From NCBI RefSeq assembly GCF_023935105.1, contig NZ_CP096040.1, forward strand, positions 2,666,001 through 2,730,000: DNA of 64,000 nt, written 5' to 3'. The notes under the pieces were generated by a model. It searched no databases. It was not told the DNA's origin and saw only the letters and a list, made by a program, of their open reading frames with translations. The DNA is from Caulobacter segnis (GTDB lineage Bacteria; Pseudomonadota; Alphaproteobacteria; Caulobacterales; Caulobacteraceae). This document shows positions 17,864 to 26,514 of the stretch, piece by piece. Position 1 is the stretch's first letter; each line of letters starts with the position of its first letter. The position numbers and the translations under genes were made by a program.

Positions 17864-17973
17864 GGCCAACGAACAACGGCGTTCGCGGCTGCCAGAGGAC
17901 CGCTCGGATGCGGTCAGCCACCCGGGGCGACGACGCCCCGCTCTTGCAGACACGCAATCCGTCGAGGCCGACC
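17864..17973 (+). promoter_or_regulatory. narK-nirBD-nasA leader: three hexaloop hairpins with a predicted SD-sequestering alternative
   Basis: P1: CGAAC/GTTCG (17870-17874/17881-17885) with loop AACGGC, extended outward by GGCC/GGCT pairing; the loop fits the ANTAR rule (A1, G4). P2: GACCGC/GCGGTC (17898-17903/17910-17915) with hexaloop TCGGAT (G4 but T1). P3: CGGGGC/GCCCCG (17923-17928/17935-17940) with hexaloop GACGAC (G4 but G1). No T-rich terminator follows. GGTCAGCC (17912-17919), which includes the P2 3' strand, can pair (7 of 8) with GGCCGACC (17966-17973), covering the narK SD region GAGG. P2 formation would therefore free the ribosome site. Hairpins are read directly; the switch is inferred. 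Confidence 0.65.
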
Positions 17974-19194
17974 ATGATCTCCCGCGATTTCCTGAAGGCC
18001 GGCCATGCGCCGACCCTGTTCGCCGCCTTCCTCTATTTCGACCTCAGCTTCATGGTCTGGGTGATCCTGGGCCCGCTGGGCGTCGCCATCGCCAAGGACT
18101 TCCATCTCGACCCGGCCCAGAAGGGCCTGATGGTCGCCATTCCCGTGCTGGCTGGCGCGGTGCTGCGCCTGGTCAACGGCGTGCTGGTCGACCGGATCGG
18201 CCCGAAGAAGACCGGCATGATCGGCCAGCTGATCGTCCTGGCCGGCCTGGTGTTGGCCTGGCTGGTCGGCATCCACAACTATCATCAGGTTCTGGCGCTG
18301 GGCGTCATCCTGGGCGTGGCCGGCGCCTCGTTCGCCGTCGCCCTGCCGCTGGCCTCGCGCTGGTATCCGCAGGAGCATCAGGGCCTGGCCCTGGGCATCG
18401 CCGGCGCCGGCAACTCCGGCACCGCCCTGGCGGCCCTGTTCGCCCCGGCCCTGGCCAAGGCGTTCGGCTGGCAGACCGTGATCGGCCTGGCCGCCATCCC
18501 GCTGGCCGTCGCCTTCGTCGTCTACATGCTGTTGGCCAAGGACGCGCCCGAGCAGCCGGCGCCCAAGAAGCTGGCCGAGTACATGGACGTCCTGAAGGTC
18601 CCGGACGCCTGGTGGCTGATGCTGCTGTACGGCGTGACCTTCGGCGGCTTCGTCGGCCTGGCCTCGTCGCTGACCATGTACTTCAACTCGGAGTACGGCC
18701 TGGATCCGGTCATCGCCGGCTTCTTCACCGCCGCCTGCGTCTTCGCCGGCTCGTTCATTCGTCCGGTGGGCGGCGCCCTGGCCGACCGCTTCGGCGGCGT
18801 ACGCACCTTGAGCTTCGTCTATCTCCTGGCCGCCTTGGGCCTGACCGTCGCCAGCTTCCAGCTGCCGTCGGCCTATCTGGCCCTGGCGGTGCTTCTGTTC
18901 TCGATGCTGGCGCTGGGCGCGGGCAACGGGGCGGTGTTCCAGCTGGCGCCGCAGCGTTTCCGCAAGGAGATCGGCGTGATGACCGGCCTGATCGGCATGA
19001 CCGGCGGCATCGGCGGCTTCTACCTGGCCTCCACCCTGGGCATGGCCAAGAAGATGAGCGGCTCCTACCAGCCCGGCTTCATCGGCTTCGCCCTGCTGGC
19101 GCTGTTCGCCTTCTTCGCCCTCCACGGCCTCAAGGCCCGCTGGCGCGCCATCTGGCCGACCCTGCACGGCGACGCCGCCAGCGTTCGCGTCTGA
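17974..19194 (+). CDS. narK: Nitrate/nitrite MFS transporter (NarK/NasA type)
   Basis: A 406-residue major facilitator protein with 12 predicted membrane helices. The family signature in helix 5 reads GIAGAGNSGTALAALFAPAL and its C-terminal counterpart is GLIGMTGGIGGFYL; both glycine-rich segments are nitrate signature motifs of the NNP family. The cytoplasmic loop LVDRIGPKKTG is also typical. ATG at 17974 is preferred; in-frame codons upstream fall inside the structured leader. It heads the reduction operon, 27 bp before nirB. With nrtABC elsewhere in the regulon the cell has both ATP-driven and secondary transporters; this one may import nitrate or export nitrite. Confidence 0.92.
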   Translation: MISRDFLKAGHAPTLFAAFLYFDLSFMVWVILGPLGVAIAKDFHLDPAQKGLMVAIPVLAGAVLRLVNGVLVDRIGPKKTGMIGQLIVLAGLVLAWLVGIHNYHQVLALGVILGVAGASFAVALPLASRWYPQEHQGLALGIAGAGNSGTALAALFAPALAKAFGWQTVIGLAAIPLAVAFVVYMLLAKDAPEQPAPKKLAEYMDVLKVPDAWWLMLLYGVTFGGFVGLASSLTMYFNSEYGLDPVIAGFFTAACVFAGSFIRPVGGALADRFGGVRTLSFVYLLAALGLTVASFQLPSAYLALAVLLFSMLALGAGNGAVFQLAPQRFRKEIGVMTGLIGMTGGIGGFYLASTLGMAKKMSGSYQPGFIGFALLALFAFFALHGLKARWRAIWPTLHGDAASVRV

Positions 19195-19221
19195 TCCCCC
19201 GCTTCGACGAACGAGATAGCC

Positions 19222-21693
19222 ATGACCCAACTCAAGGAACGTCTGGTCGTCATCGGCAACGGCATGGCCGGTTGCCGGGCGGTCGAGGAAGTGCTGAAGC
19301 GCGATCCCGCCCGCTACGACGTCACCATCTTCGGCGCCGAGCCGCGGGTGAACTACAACCGCATCATGCTGTCGCCGGTTCTGGCGGGCGAGAAGACCTT
19401 CGACGACATCGTCATCAACGACGAGGCCTGGTACCGCGACAACGCCATCACCCTGCACGCCGGCCGCGCCGTCACGGCGGTGGACCTGGAAGGCCACAAG
19501 GTGGTCGCCGAGGGCGGCCTGGAGGTCGCCTACGACAAGCTGATCCTGGCCACCGGCTCGGATCCGTTCCGCCTGCCGCTGCCGGGCGCGGACCTGAAGG
19601 GCGTGGTCACCTTCCGTGACCTGGACGATGTCGAGGCCATGGTCGAGGCGTCCGGCAAGCCCGGCGCCCGCGCCGTGGTGATCGGCGGGGGCCTGCTGGG
19701 CCTGGAAGCGGCCTATGGCCTGGCCCGTCGCGGCATGGCCGCCACGGTCGTCCACCTAATGGATGTGCTGATGGAGCGCCAGCTGGACGAGAGCGCCGGC
19801 TACCTGCTGCGCGAAGCCCTGGCCGAACGCGGCGTCGAGACGGTGCTGGGCGCCCATTCCGATGAGATCGTTGGCGAGGACGGCAAGGTCGCCGGCCTGA
19901 AGCTTAAGGACGGTCGCGTCCTGCCCTGCGACTTGCTGGTCATGGCCGTCGGCATCCGCCCGAACGCCACCCTGGGTAAGGCCGCCGGCCTTCAGGTCAA
20001 TCGCGGCATCATCGTCGACGACGCCATGCGCACCTCGGATCCGGCCGTGTTCTCGGTCGGCGAGTGCGTCGAGCACCGCGGCAACTGCTACGGCCTGGTC
20101 GCGCCCATCTGGGACATGTGCCGGACGCTGGCCGAGGCCCTGACCGACGGCGAGAGCGTCTATCAGGGCTCGGTGCTGTCGACGCGCCTGAAGGTCTCGG
20201 GCGTCGACGTCTTCTCGGCCGGCAAGTTCGCCGGTGGCGACGGCTGCGAGGACATCGTGTTCCGTGACGCCGCGCGCGGGGTCTACAAGCGCGTGGTCAT
20301 CGAGGACGGCAAGGTCGCCGGCGCGGTGCTGTTCGGCGACGCGGCCGACGGCGGCTGGTACTTCGACCTGATGAAGGCGGGGACCGATGTCGCGGAGATC
20401 CGCGAGACCCTGATCTTCGGGCAAGCGATCACGGAGGGCCTCTCGGGCCTGGACCCTAGCGCGGCCGTTGCGGCCATGCCCGACACGCAGGAAATCTGCG
20501 GCTGCAACGGCGTCTGCAAGGGTGCGATCACCTCGGCCATCACCTCGCAAGGCCTGACCACGCTGGACGACGTCCGCGCGGTGACCAAGGCCTCGGCCTC
20601 GTGCGGTTCCTGTACGCCGCTGGTCGAGCAGGTCATCCGCCTGACCCTCGGTGACGGCTTCAAGGCCCAGACGGGTCCCAAGCCGATGTGCAAGTGCACG
20701 CACCATCCGCACGGCGACGTGCGCAAGGCGATCGTCGAGCTCGAGCTGAAGTCGATGCCGGCCGTCTTCCAGGCCATGGAATGGACCACGCCCGACGGCT
20801 GCGCCTCGTGCCGGCCGGCCCTGAACTACTACCTGCTGTGCGCTTGGCCGGGCGAGTACGTGGACGACAGCCAGTCGCGCTACATCAACGAGCGCGTCCA
20901 CGCCAACATCCAGAAGGACGGCACCTATTCGGTCGTACCGCGCATGTGGGGCGGCATGACGACGCCCGACGAGCTGCGCGCCATCGCCGACGTCGCCGAC
21001 AAGTACGACATCCCGTCGGTCAAGGTGACGGGCGGTCAGCGCATCGATCTGCTGGGCGTGAAGAAGGACGACCTGCCGGCGGTGTGGGCCGATCTGAACG
21101 CGGCGGGCATGGTCAGCGGCCACGCCTACGCCAAGGGCCTGCGCACGGTGAAGACCTGCGTCGGCAGCGACTGGTGCCGCTTCGGCACCCAGGACTCCAC
21201 CGGCCTGGGCATCAAGCTTGAGAAGTTCATGTGGGGTTCGTGGGCGCCGGCCAAGGTCAAGCTGGCCGTGTCGGGGTGTCCCCGGAACTGCGCGGAGTCG
21301 ACTTGCAAGGACATCGGCGTGATCTGCGTCGACAGCGGCTACGAGATCCATGTCGGCGGCGCCGCGGGACTGCACATCCAAGGCACCGAGTTCCTGACCA
21401 AAGTCGCGACCGAGGACGAGGCCATCCAGCTGATCTCGGCGGTCATGCAGATGTACCGCGAAGGCGGCTGGTACCTGGAGCGGATCTACAAGTGGATGGC
21501 CCGTATCGGCCTCGACACGATCCGCGCCGCGACCGTGGACGACCTCGACAACCGCGCGGCGCTGTTCGCCCGCTTCGTGAAGTCGCAGGAAACCGCCCAG
21601 ATCGACCCGTGGGCCGAGCGCGCCACCGGCGGCGTTGCGGCCGGCGAGTTCAAACCCATGGCGACCCTTCCCTTGGAGATGGCGGCCGAATGA
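19222..21693 (+). CDS. nirB: NADH nitrite reductase large subunit
   Basis: An 823-residue cytoplasmic enzyme reducing nitrite to ammonia with NAD(P)H. Order: FAD/NADH-binding domains (1-400; VVIGNGMAGCRAVEE and VVIGGGLLGLEAAYGL), a BFD-like [2Fe-2S] domain from C426 (EICGCNGVCKG...CGSCTPLVEQ), a ferredoxin-like half-domain, and the 4Fe-4S/siroheme domain. The siroheme cysteines follow the CX5C and CX3C pattern: C646, C652, C686 and C690 (SGCPRNCAES). Length is typical. Its stop overlaps nirD (ATGA). Siroheme is presumably supplied through the SUMT encoded at the end of the same operon. Confidence 0.96.
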   Translation: MTQLKERLVVIGNGMAGCRAVEEVLKRDPARYDVTIFGAEPRVNYNRIMLSPVLAGEKTFDDIVINDEAWYRDNAITLHAGRAVTAVDLEGHKVVAEGGLEVAYDKLILATGSDPFRLPLPGADLKGVVTFRDLDDVEAMVEASGKPGARAVVIGGGLLGLEAAYGLARRGMAATVVHLMDVLMERQLDESAGYLLREALAERGVETVLGAHSDEIVGEDGKVAGLKLKDGRVLPCDLLVMAVGIRPNATLGKAAGLQVNRGIIVDDAMRTSDPAVFSVGECVEHRGNCYGLVAPIWDMCRTLAEALTDGESVYQGSVLSTRLKVSGVDVFSAGKFAGGDGCEDIVFRDAARGVYKRVVIEDGKVAGAVLFGDAADGGWYFDLMKAGTDVAEIRETLIFGQAITEGLSGLDPSAAVAAMPDTQEICGCNGVCKGAITSAITSQGLTTLDDVRAVTKASASCGSCTPLVEQVIRLTLGDGFKAQTGPKPMCKCTHHPHGDVRKAIVELELKSMPAVFQAMEWTTPDGCASCRPALNYYLLCAWPGEYVDDSQSRYINERVHANIQKDGTYSVVPRMWGGMTTPDELRAIADVADKYDIPSVKVTGGQRIDLLGVKKDDLPAVWADLNAAGMVSGHAYAKGLRTVKTCVGSDWCRFGTQDSTGLGIKLEKFMWGSWAPAKVKLAVSGCPRNCAESTCKDIGVICVDSGYEIHVGGAAGLHIQGTEFLTKVATEDEAIQLISAVMQMYREGGWYLERIYKWMARIGLDTIRAATVDDLDNRAALFARFVKSQETAQIDPWAERATGGVAAGEFKPMATLPLEMAAE

Positions 21694-22040
21694 CCCTTCA
21701 AACCCATATCGATCCTGATTGGCGTGATGTCGGCGCCGTGACCGACATCCCCGAGCGCGGCGCGCGTCGGGTGGCCACGGCCCAGGGCGACGTTGCCGTG
21801 TTCCGCACCGGCGACGGCCAGGTCTTCGCCCTGGTCGACCGCTGCCCGCACAAGCACGGTCCCTTGAGCCAGGGCATCGTCCACGGCCATGGCGTGACCT
21901 GTCCGCTGCACAGTTGGGTCATCGACCTGGCCACCGGCCATCCGACGGGCGCCGACGCCGGCAAGGGCTGCACGCCCGTGGTGCCGGTGCTGGTCAGGGA
22001 CGGTCGTGTTCTGCTGGCTCAGCCGGTGATGGCGGACTGA
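21690..22040 (+). CDS. nirD: Nitrite reductase small subunit (Rieske-like)
   Basis: A 116-residue NirD subunit with the Rieske fold. It carries a complete pair of cluster motifs, CPHKHG and CPLHSW, whereas several NirD proteins have lost the ligands, so it may bind a [2Fe-2S] cluster. ATGA overlap with nirB gives tight coupling. It is expected to assist electron transfer or assembly in the NirBD complex. Four bases separate it from nasA. Confidence 0.94.
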   Translation: MTLQTHIDPDWRDVGAVTDIPERGARRVATAQGDVAVFRTGDGQVFALVDRCPHKHGPLSQGIVHGHGVTCPLHSWVIDLATGHPTGADAGKGCTPVVPVLVRDGRVLLAQPVMAD

Positions 22041-22044
22041 GCGC

Positions 22045-24726
22045 ATGGCCGACGGTTCCGCAGCTCTGAAGACCGTCAAGACGACCTGCGCCTACTGTGG
22101 CGTCGGCTGCGGCGTGACGGGGGCGGTCGGGCAGGGGCGATCGGTGTCGGTCGCCGGCGACGTGGTCCACCCGGCCAATCTGGGCCGACTGTGTTCCAAG
22201 GGCTCGGCTCTCGGCGCGACGGTCGGGCTGGAAGGGCGGCTGCTGGAGCCGACGATCAACGGCAAGACCGCGACCTGGGCCGAGGCCACCGCCTTGGTGG
22301 CCAAGCGCTTCAAGGAGACCATCGCGCGCCATGGCCGCGACAGCGTCGCCTTCTACGTCTCGGGCCAGTTGCTGACCGAGGACTATTACGTCGCCAACAA
22401 GCTGATGAAGGGGTTCATCGGCTCGGGCAACATCGACACCAACAGCCGCCTGTGCATGGCCTCGGCCGTCGCCGCCCACAAGCAGGCCTTCGGCGCCGAC
22501 CTGGTGCCCGGCTGCTACGAGGACCTTGATGTCGCCGACCTCGTGGTGTTCAGCGGTCACAACGCCGCCTGGACCCATCCGGTGCTGTTCCGTCGCATGG
22601 AGGCGGCGAGGGCGCGCGGCCAGAAACACGTGGTCATCGACCCGCGTCGCACCGACACCGCCGAGGGCGCGGACCTGCATCTGGCCATCGCGCCGCAAAG
22701 CGACGTGCGGCTTTGGAACGGCCTTTTGGCCGACCTGGTCCGGCGCGGCGCGATCGATCGCGATTACATCGCTGGTCACGTGAACAATTTCGAGCAAGTG
22801 GTCGCCATGCTTGCGGAAGTGGATCAATCGGTCGAAGCCGTCGCCGCCGACTGCGGCGTGGCAGTCGAGGATCTTCAGACCTTCTACGACCTGTTCGCCG
22901 CCAACGCGCGGACGGTCAGCCTGTTCTCGATGGGCGCCAACCAGTCGGCCCAGGGCGTGGCCAAGGGCTTGTCCATCATCAACGCCCACCTGGCCACCGG
23001 CCGGATCGGCAAGCCGGGCGCCTGTCCGTTCTCGATCACCGGCCAGCCCAACGCCATGGGCGGCCGCGAGACCGGCGGCATGGCCAACACCCTGGCCGGC
23101 CACATGGACTTCGCGCCGGAAGATCGCGACCGGGTCGCTCGCTTCTGGGGCGCGCCCGACACCGCTCGCGCGCCGGGCCTGAAGGCGGTCGAGATGTTCG
23201 AGGCGGTCCGCGACGGGCGGATCAAGGCGATATGGGTGATGGCCACCAATCCGGCGGTCAGCCTGCCTGACAGCGGCGCGATCCGCGAGGCCCTGGCCAA
23301 GTGCCCGTTCGTGGTGGTCTCGGACTGCGTCGAGACCGACACCACCGCCTTCGCCGACGTCAAGCTGCCGGCCCTGGGTTGGGGCGAGAAGGACGGCACG
23401 GTCACCAACTCCGAGCGCCGGATCTCGCGCCAGCGGGCCCTGTTCCCGGCGCCGGGCCAGGCGAGGGCCGACTGGAAGATCATGGCCGACGTCGCCGTGG
23501 CCATGGGCTTCGACGGCTTCGGCTGGTCCAACAACGCCAGCGTCTTCCGTGAATGGGCCCGCCTGACGGCGTACGAAAACCAAGGTCGCTTACTGAATCT
23601 GTCCGGCCTTTCGGCTTTGACGCCAGAGGCTTATGGGGAACTCCTGCCGATCCAGTGGCCCGTGAAGGCTGATGGCAAGGGCACGCCGCGCCTGTTCGTC
23701 GACGGCCGCTTCCAGACGCCCGACGGCCGGGCTCGGATGGTCCCGGTCAAGCCGCGCGGCCCGGCCGAGGCCACCGGCGACGCCTTTCCAATGTCGCTGA
23801 ACACGGGCCGTATCCGTGACCAGTGGCACACCATGACCCGCACGGGCCTGGCGCCGGACCTGTGTCGCCACGCGCCCGAGCCCTATGTCGAGATCCATCC
23901 GGAGGACGCCGAGGCCCTGGGCCTGAAGGATGGGGCCCTGGCGCGGGTGACGACGTCGCGCGCCGAGGCCGTGGCCGTGGCCAAGGTCAGCGATCGCCAG
24001 CGGCGCGGCTCGCTGTTCATGCCGATGCACTGGACCGACGCCTTCGCGCCGTCGGGCCGCGCCAACACGCTGGTCGCGCCGCGCGTCGACCCGACCTCGG
24101 GTCAGCCGGAATTCAAGCACACGCCCGCCCGCGTCCGCGCCTATCGCGAGACCTGGAAAGGTTTCTTCCTGAGCCGGTCCGTCCTGAGTCCCCCGGTCGG
24201 GACGGACCTGGTCTGGCGGCGTATTCCCCAAGACGCCTGCCAGCAGCACGAGTTCGCCGGTCGGGGCGACGCGGTCGAGCGCGACGCCCTCCGCAAGGCC
24301 CTGACCAAGGGCCTGGCCGGCGAACTCGTCACCTACGAGGACCCCGCGACCGGCGCCCGCCGCCAGGCCTGGGTCGAGGACGGGCGCCTGGTCGCCGTGC
24401 TCTACATGACCACCACCGGCCGCCTGCCGCCGCGCGACTGGCTGGCCGAGCTGTTCGCCGAGGAGACCCTGCCGGCCGAGGCGCGGTCGGCCTTGCTGTT
24501 CGGCCGCCCGCCAGGGGCGCCGGTCGACAAGGGGTCGATGGTCTGCGCCTGCCTGAAGGTCGGCGCCAAGGCCGTCAACGCCGCCATCGCCGCCGGAGCC
24601 GACACGCCGGACGCCGTCGGCGCCGTCACGGGCGCTGGGACCAACTGCGGGTCCTGCCGCCCTGAAATCGCACGCATGATCAAAGCCTTGGCTGTGACTT
24701 CTAAGGAGCCCGCCCATGTCGGTTGA
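22045..24726 (+). CDS. nasA: Assimilatory nitrate reductase catalytic subunit, C-terminal BFD-like domain
   Basis: An 893-residue molybdopterin oxidoreductase that reduces nitrate to nitrite in the cytoplasm (no Tat signal). The N-terminal 4Fe-4S site is C15, C18, C22 and C50 (CAYCGVGC...LCSKGSAL). The Mo-bisMGD core follows with GSGNIDTNSRLCMASA, and a molydopterin dinucleotide-binding domain at about residues 570-700 (NTGRIRDQWHTMTRTG). A BFD-like [2Fe-2S] module closes the protein (VCACLKVGAKA...NCGSCRPEI). No NADH-dependent NasB-type reductase gene is adjacent, so electrons may come from another flavoprotein or ferredoxin. The last 11 bp overlap the cobA start. Confidence 0.95.
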   Translation: MADGSAALKTVKTTCAYCGVGCGVTGAVGQGRSVSVAGDVVHPANLGRLCSKGSALGATVGLEGRLLEPTINGKTATWAEATALVAKRFKETIARHGRDSVAFYVSGQLLTEDYYVANKLMKGFIGSGNIDTNSRLCMASAVAAHKQAFGADLVPGCYEDLDVADLVVFSGHNAAWTHPVLFRRMEAARARGQKHVVIDPRRTDTAEGADLHLAIAPQSDVRLWNGLLADLVRRGAIDRDYIAGHVNNFEQVVAMLAEVDQSVEAVAADCGVAVEDLQTFYDLFAANARTVSLFSMGANQSAQGVAKGLSIINAHLATGRIGKPGACPFSITGQPNAMGGRETGGMANTLAGHMDFAPEDRDRVARFWGAPDTARAPGLKAVEMFEAVRDGRIKAIWVMATNPAVSLPDSGAIREALAKCPFVVVSDCVETDTTAFADVKLPALGWGEKDGTVTNSERRISRQRALFPAPGQARADWKIMADVAVAMGFDGFGWSNNASVFREWARLTAYENQGRLLNLSGLSALTPEAYGELLPIQWPVKADGKGTPRLFVDGRFQTPDGRARMVPVKPRGPAEATGDAFPMSLNTGRIRDQWHTMTRTGLAPDLCRHAPEPYVEIHPEDAEALGLKDGALARVTTSRAEAVAVAKVSDRQRRGSLFMPMHWTDAFAPSGRANTLVAPRVDPTSGQPEFKHTPARVRAYRETWKGFFLSRSVLSPPVGTDLVWRRIPQDACQQHEFAGRGDAVERDALRKALTKGLAGELVTYEDPATGARRQAWVEDGRLVAVLYMTTTGRLPPRDWLAELFAEETLPAEARSALLFGRPPGAPVDKGSMVCACLKVGAKAVNAAIAAGADTPDAVGAVTGAGTNCGSCRPEIARMIKALAVTSKEPAHVG

Positions 24727-25486
24727 GACTACGTTCGGCAAGGTGATGCTGGTCGGCGCCGGTCCCGGTCCCGTGGACCTGATGACCGTCCGCGCCGTCC
24801 GCGCCGTCGAGAGCGCGGGCGCGCTGCTCTACGACGCCCTATGCTCGGAAGAGGCCATCGCCCTGGCGCCGCCCGGTTGCGTGCGGATCCAGACCGGCAA
24901 GCGGGCCGGCAAGCCCAGCATGAAGCAGGACGAGATCAATCGGCTGATGCTGCGTCTGGCGCGCAAGGGATTGAAGGTCGTCCGGCTAAAGGGCGGGGAT
25001 CCGTCGATCTTCGGCCGTGTCGGGGAAGAGGCCGCGTTCCTGAACGGCTTCGGCGTTGAGACCGAGGTCGTCCCGGGCGTCACCGCCGCCTGCGCCGCCG
25101 CCGCCCAGTTCGGCTTTCCGCTGACCCACCGTGGCGAGGCCCGCCGGGTGGTCTTCACCACCGCGCGGCTGGAGGCCGGCAAGCTGTCGGGCGACTGGAG
25201 CGCCGCGGCCGATCCCGAGGCGACCCTGGCGGTCTATATGGGCGGCGAGGTCGCGGGCGACCTGGCCCAGCGGATGATCGCCGCCGGCCGCCCCGCCAAT
25301 ACCCCTGCCGTGGCCGTCGAGAAGGCGGGCGGTGCGGACGCACGGCTCTATCCGGCGACCCTGGCCACCTTGGCCGAGCGCGTGGCCGAGGCCGGCGATG
25401 GCCCGCTTCTGATCGTGGTCGGCGAGGTCGCCGCCCAGGCCAACGCGGTGGCCGAGATCGTCGAACATTCGCGTCGTACGGCCTGA
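24716..25486 (+). CDS. cobA: Uroporphyrinogen-III C-methyltransferase (SUMT)
   Basis: A 256-residue SAM-dependent enzyme making precorrin-2, the precursor of siroheme. Motifs: VMLVGAGPGPVDLMTVRAVRA at the N-terminus, then VRLKGGDPSIFGRVGEEA and VVPGVTAACAAAA. Only the methyltransferase domain is present; the dehydrogenase/ferrochelatase part of CysG is absent and must be encoded elsewhere. AAGGAG upstream (inside nasA) supports the ATG at 24716, giving an 11-bp overlap with nasA. Position at the end of the operon fits siroheme supply to NirB. Confidence 0.94.
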   Translation: MSVETTFGKVMLVGAGPGPVDLMTVRAVRAVESAGALLYDALCSEEAIALAPPGCVRIQTGKRAGKPSMKQDEINRLMLRLARKGLKVVRLKGGDPSIFGRVGEEAAFLNGFGVETEVVPGVTAACAAAAQFGFPLTHRGEARRVVFTTARLEAGKLSGDWSAAADPEATLAVYMGGEVAGDLAQRMIAAGRPANTPAVAVEKAGGADARLYPATLATLAERVAEAGDGPLLIVVGEVAAQANAVAEIVEHSRRTA

Positions 25487-25569
25487 CCGCGAGGCTAATA
25501 CTGACAGTAGGGTGGCGGTAGGGTTTCTCTAGAACGGTGTTCGACAACGCTCATCGAGAGGGACGCCCG

Positions 25570-25980
25570 ATGCTGAAGACCTACACCGGCAGCTGCCATT
25601 GCGGCGCGGTCCGCTATGAAGCCGACATCGACCTGGCGGCCGGGACCGGCCGCTGCAACTGCTCGATCTGCGCCAAGACCCGCAATTGGGGCGCGCTGAT
25701 CAAGCCGGACGCCTTCCGCCTGCTGGCGGGCGAGGACGCCCAGACCGACTATCAGTTCGGCACGTTCAGCGGCCATATCCCATTCTGCAGCACGTGCGGC
25801 GTGCGCACCTTCAGCCATGGCTATGTCGAGCAGATCGGCGGCGCCTTTGTGTCCATCCGCGTCAATACGCTGGATGGCGTCACGCCGGAGGAACTGGCCG
25901 CGGCGCCGGTCAACTACGGCAACGGCCGTGACAATCTCTGGTGGGAACAGCCCTGCGAGGCGGAACGGCGCTATCTATAG
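25570..25980 (+). CDS. GFA-family zinc protein (Mss4-like fold)
   Basis: A 136-residue member of the family named for glutathione-dependent formaldehyde-activating enzyme. Zinc-ligand pairs are visible in [14 protein letters not shown] and CSTCGV, followed by RTFSHG. Many members have no proven formaldehyde activity, so the biochemical role is open. The start at 25570 follows GAGAGGGACG; an upstream in-frame codon would add 11 residues without a clear site. It begins 83 bp after cobA and only 12 bp precede the next gene, forming a small operon outside the nitrate unit. Confidence 0.85.
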   Translation: MLKTYTGSCHCGAVRYEADIDLAAGTGRCNCSICAKTRNWGALIKPDAFRLLAGEDAQTDYQFGTFSGHIPFCSTCGVRTFSHGYVEQIGGAFVSIRVNTLDGVTPEELAAAPVNYGNGRDNLWWEQPCEAERRYL

Positions 25981-25992
25981 GGGCCCCGGGCC

Positions 25993-26514
25993 ATGACCAG
26001 CCTTCGCTTTCAGGCCAGGATCGATATCAACGGCGTCAACCCGTTCGTGCCGGTCGAGCCCGACCAGGCCGCGCGTCTGCGCGAAGGCTGGCGCAAGCCG
26101 ATGCCGGTGCGGGTCCAGATCAATGGCGCGCCGGCCGAGCCGTGGCGGATCAACATGATGCCGCGCGGCGACGGCGGCTTCTTCCTCTATCTGCACGGTC
26201 TCGTCCGCGAGGCGGCGGCGGGTGTCGGCGTGGGCGACACGGTCGAGGTGTCCGTGGCCTTCGACGAGGACTATCGCGGCGGCCCCGCCCATTCGATGCC
26301 CGAGGCGTTCGCCGAAGGCCTGGCGCGCGATCCGGCCGCTGCCAAGGCTTGGGCTGCGCTCCCGCCCAGTCTCCGGAAAGAGGCCTTGCGCCGCTTCGCC
26401 AGTGTGAAATCCGCCGAGGCCAAGGCGCGGAATATCGAGGCCGCCTTGGCCGTGCTGGGCGGCGTCGAGGGCCGGTTCATGGCCCGCGACTGGAGGGACG
26501 GGGCGGTCGTCTAG
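25993..26514 (+). CDS. DUF1905/YdeI-like small protein
   Basis: A 173-residue protein with an N-terminal DUF1905 beta-barrel-like domain (FQARIDINGVNPFVPV...VGDTVEVSVAFDED, about 1-95) and a C-terminal helical segment ending with LPPSLRKEALRRFASVKSAEAKARNIE (split here only for description), as in bacteriocin-protection/OmdA relatives. Biochemical function is unknown. It follows the GFA gene by 12 bp and converges with metC, the two coding ends overlapping by 4 bp. Confidence 0.72.
   Translation: MTSLRFQARIDINGVNPFVPVEPDQAARLREGWRKPMPVRVQINGAPAEPWRINMMPRGDGGFFLYLHGLVREAAAGVGVGDTVEVSVAFDEDYRGGPAHSMPEAFAEGLARDPAAAKAWAALPPSLRKEALRRFASVKSAEAKARNIEAALAVLGGVEGRFMARDWRDGAVV

Noticed and set aside
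24716..24726. Possible frameshift where nasA runs into cobA
   Set aside because: NasA ends naturally after its BFD module and cobA has its own AAGGAG site; an 11-bp overlap is ordinary coupling.
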